A stretch of DNA of 64,000 nucleotides, taken from the NCBI GenBank assembly GCA_964030475.1, contig CAXIPT010000003.1, forward strand, positions 223,365 through 287,364, read 5' to 3'. Positions 60,701 through 64,000 of the stretch are shown one piece after another; within the stretch, counting starts at the first letter, position 1, and every line of letters starts with the position of its first letter. The translations under genes and the position numbers were made by a program. Under the pieces are notes generated by a model that worked only from the letters and a program-made list of their open reading frames with translations, made no database searches and was not told where the DNA came from. The stretch is from Tethya wilhelma. Taxonomy: Eukaryota > Porifera > Demospongiae > Tethyida > Tethyidae.

Positions 60701-63700
60701 GTGAAGCTGGTGTTGGTATGGAGAGTGAGATGAGTGATGTCATTGAAACCATGGCAACTTCTCCTCCTGGGAAACCAACAGTGTCTGTAGTCACTCATGA
60801 GAGTGTTAGCTTGGAGTGGACAGAACCAGAAGAAAAATGTGAGAACATTGATATTGAGGAATATGAAGTGTGGTCCAGAGAAACTGGTAAATTAAAAGTT
60901 AAATGGAAAAAAGTTGTACACATGGTTGCAACTGGAACAAAAGAGTATAAAACTACTGTAGGCCAGGAATACATTGATTTTGATTCACAATACGAATTCA
61001 AGATAGTACCAATCTGCAGCAGTGGAAATGGAAGTGAGAGTGAAATCAGTGAACCTGTTCGAACACCAACCACTCCACCGGGAAAGCCAATAGTATCTGA
61101 TCTGACTCAAAACAGTGTTCAGTTGGAATGGACAAAACCAAAGCATAGAGGTAGTATTCGATACAATATTATTTGCAAAGATGTGGAGACAGACATTGAG
61201 CTTGAAAAGATTGCAATACCAAACAGTATTAGAGGTTGTGAAGACAAAGTGAACACAAGCATTGATGGACTAACTCCTTACACTGGGTATATCTTCAAGG
61301 TTCAGGCTCACTACCCCAATGGCCCTGGAGCTGAGAGTGAATGGAGTGAACCAACCAGAACTGAAAAAGTCTACTATAAGCCTGGGAAACCCCAAGCTGT
61401 AAGTACGAAGTATAATGAAGTTTGCATTAAATGGAAAAGACCTGCTAATGGGTGGGAAGCTGTACAATATTACACTGTACACTACCAAACAGTTGCAGAT
61501 CAAAATTGGGTGATATGGCCACAAAACATACATAACATTCAATGTACTGTGACTGGCCTTCTTCCACGGACTCCATACATATTTAAAATCGAATCTCATT
61601 TATCACCTGATAAAAAATCAGACAACATGCAACAATACAATGAAACAGAGAGTGAAAGCAGTGAGCCAATTAAGACTAAAGCAACTACTCCACCTGACAA
61701 TGTAAAAGTGGATCTTTACACGTCTAACAATCAGCATGGTGTTTCAGTGAAGTGGGGAGCTCCCAAAAATGGGTTAGAAAATATTAAGTATTATGCAATA
61801 AAATATACTGAGGGAGAATGGGTTGCCATTGATGGAAGTGAAAGCACTAGTTTAACAACAGAACTATGCCCACTCAAAGGGAAAACACAGTACACCATCA
61901 CTATAATTCCTATATGCTATGATTGGTGTGAAGGTGAACCAAGTGAGAGCATCACGATTGAGACACCACCATCTTGTAAGCCTGGGAAGGCTTACTGTGT
62001 GGAAAGTACATACAATACTATCACAATCAAGTGGCCAAAACCAGAATATTACTCAGGAGCTGTAAAACAATATGAGTTGTCATATAAATCACAAACTGAC
62101 AAGATACAACATAGAGTGACACCAAAAAGTCATGAAGGCACTCAAGTTACAAAATTGATTCATAATACAGAATATGTCTTCACTCTTTATCCAGTATGTG
62201 AAGGAAGTATTAGTACAGAGCCCAGTCATAGTGATCCCATTGCTACCATGGCAACCTCCCCTCCTGGCAAGCCTGTCAAGTCTTCAGGTGTCAGTGTGAC
62301 ACACAACAGTGTTAGTTTGAAGTGGACAAGACCAGCAGTAGGAAGTGAGATGATAAAATACTATGAAATAATGTACAGAAAACATTCAAGAAAAACATCA
62401 CAACTTATCAAAAAATTTCAGAAAAGTTTTGATTTCAAACTATTTGAAACAGAAACTAACCAGGAGGAAGCAACAGTGAAGAGTCTAGTACCTGATACAA
62501 AGTATATCTTCAGAGTGAGAGCAGTGTGTATAACTGACAGAGGTAATAAAAATTGTGGGATGGAGAGTGATATCAGTGATCCTATAGAGACTAATGCAAT
62601 ATCTCAACCTGGTAAACCACGAGCCATAACTTGTAGTCACAACAGTATCACACTGGAATGGACAAAACCAGAGGTTGGTTCCATTAAAGTTGAATGGTAT
62701 ACACTCTACTACTCAAGGAAATCAGAAGTGGTACCAAACTCAATGAGCCTCAGGCTGGTAGACCAGCCAAAAAGAGAATCATCACCCACCGTTGTTTTTA
62801 CTATACAGAACCTTCAACCAAGTACTCCCTACTGGTTCAAAGTTCTTCCAACTGGCACCAGAGGCTTAGGATCACCCAGTGAACGCAGTGAACTCATTAC
62901 CACAAATTCAACTGGATCACCAAAAAAACTTCAGCCTGATAAAGTGACTCACAACAGCATACATCTTCAATGGGAGCGTCCTGAATATGGCAGTGAAATA
63001 ATTGATCATTATCAACTCTTCTATAGAAAATTAAGTGATTTAAAGAGAGGATATAATTGGGATATAATAGCAGATAAAATAATGAGAATTGACTACTGTG
63101 TGCAAAACCTAGAATTGAACACACAATATGTCTTCAAAGTCCTTCCCATATGCAAAAATGATCAAGACAAAGGCACAGAGAGTGAATCCAGTAAACCCAT
63201 TAGGACCAAAGCAACCTCTCCACCTGGTAAACCAGTAGCCACAAAGGTGACTCACAACAGTGTTCACTTGAAATGGACGAAACCAACTTTTGGTGTTGAA
63301 CCTGAGAAGTACATTGTAACATACTACTTAAAATCTTTTAGCAAGCCACATTCAATTTGGCAAGAGCCCAAAGAATGTATTGGAGAATGTTTCGAGGTAA
63401 AGCAACTCAAACCAGAAACAAAATATTATTTTGTTATTCTTCCAGTATGTGGTACCAATTGTGGTGGTACTGAAAGTGAAGCTAGTGATGAGATTACTAC
63501 AAATCCAGTGTGTAAACCTGGCAAACCAAGAGCTTCTGACATAACCTACAATAGTATTACACTGATATGGAATAAGCCAGAGCATGGCTGTGACAATATT
63601 GACTGCTATATTGTACATTCAGTAAAAGCTCAAAATCCTGGAGCAGATCATTCATCACATTGGATCTCACAACAAACACAGAGTGATAGAAATACAATTA

Positions 63701-64000
63701 CTATAAATGAGCTGGCTGACACTACTCAGTACCTATTTGAAGTATGTGCTAAACTTAAAAATACAGATTTGCAGATGGGCACTGAATTTAGTGATACTGT
63801 CCAATTCACAACTAAACCACCACCTTTAGCAGTTCACTTGTGCAGACAAGCACAATCGAACAAGGAACTATTAAGAGAAGGGCCTCCAGCAGTTTATCGA
63901 CTACCAGGAGTGACTCCCACAATGAACAATAAAGAAAAAAGAATTGCCAAGTGCCATTTAGGAGACTCTGAACTAGGCAGAGGTAAGCGAGAGAGGGTAC
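57785..64000 (+). CDS. Gene D: SNTX/MACPF-FN3(16) part of a giant family member, open at both ends
   Basis: The frame starts at the gap (57784) inside the stonustoxin-like module (AMLYDCRNDKLLDTQ) and appears open to the window edge; I checked codon by codon to about 59230 and by domain register after that. It holds the rest of the MACPF module (ATHVVTGVLYGFDAYCVFD), FAT-like helices (about 58480-58840), a thioredoxin-like segment (to about 59110) and 16 FN3 domains (about 59230-63830). It ends at the lead-in to the P-loop (GRGKRERV), so the GTPase lies beyond 64000. It is closest to gene B repeat by repeat and has no frameshift where B does, at FN3 number 14 (near 62975). The CARD end is lost in the gap. 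Confidence 0.8.

Overview
The window is eukaryotic and almost certainly animal. It has spliced genes with GT-AG introns, AT-rich intergenic DNA, many (CA)n and (TC)n tracts, dense MITE-like hairpins, and animal families (TADA3, a DENN/WD40 protein, death-fold domains, FN3 arrays). The compact introns and the expansion of death-fold, FN3 and GTPase genes suggest a demosponge such as Amphimedon. That placement is an inference, not a proof. Seven single N characters (8574, 10169, 14354, 15621, 43195, 51230, 57784) mark assembly joins, and several of them stitch together pieces that do not belong side by side.

Layout. 0.27-0.99 kb: a small four-exon death-domain gene (+). 1.14-5.07 kb: TADA3, the ADA3 subunit of SAGA/ADA acetyltransferase complexes (-). 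5.1-5.3 kb: a short divergent promoter with inverted GC boxes. 5.5-10.17 kb: the 5' half of a DENND3-like gene (+). 10.17-14.35 kb: the tail of one, and the head of another, member of a giant gene family. 15.6-27.7 kb: the last DENND3-like exon, a truncated family member and a nearly complete one (gene B). 30.5-33.5 kb: a decayed DENND3-like 3' copy. 33.8-43.0 kb: family gene C. 43.2-49.5 kb: foldback repeats and a P-element-like DNA transposon carrying two convergent spliced genes. 49.5-57.8 kb: two further partial copies of the DENND3-like gene. 57.8-64.0 kb: family gene D, running off the right edge.

The main discovery candidate is the giant family. Its order is an N-terminal CARD-like death fold, then a helical domain or FN3 modules, then a stonustoxin-like MACPF module with FAT-like helices and a thioredoxin-like fold, then 16 fibronectin type III domains, a P-loop GTPase and a Cys/His-rich tail. 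It joins a death-fold adaptor, a perforin-fold module and a GTPase in one intracellular-looking protein with no signal peptide, which suggests innate immunity or programmed cell death. Nearly the whole protein lies in one exon of about 8.4 kb. B and C each carry one frameshift.

Wherever the sequence can be followed, family members sit just downstream of a DENND3-like 3' fragment. This suggests that a segment holding the DENND3-like 3' end plus one giant gene was duplicated in tandem. Some of the repeated DENND3-like pieces are more likely allelic copies kept by the assembler.
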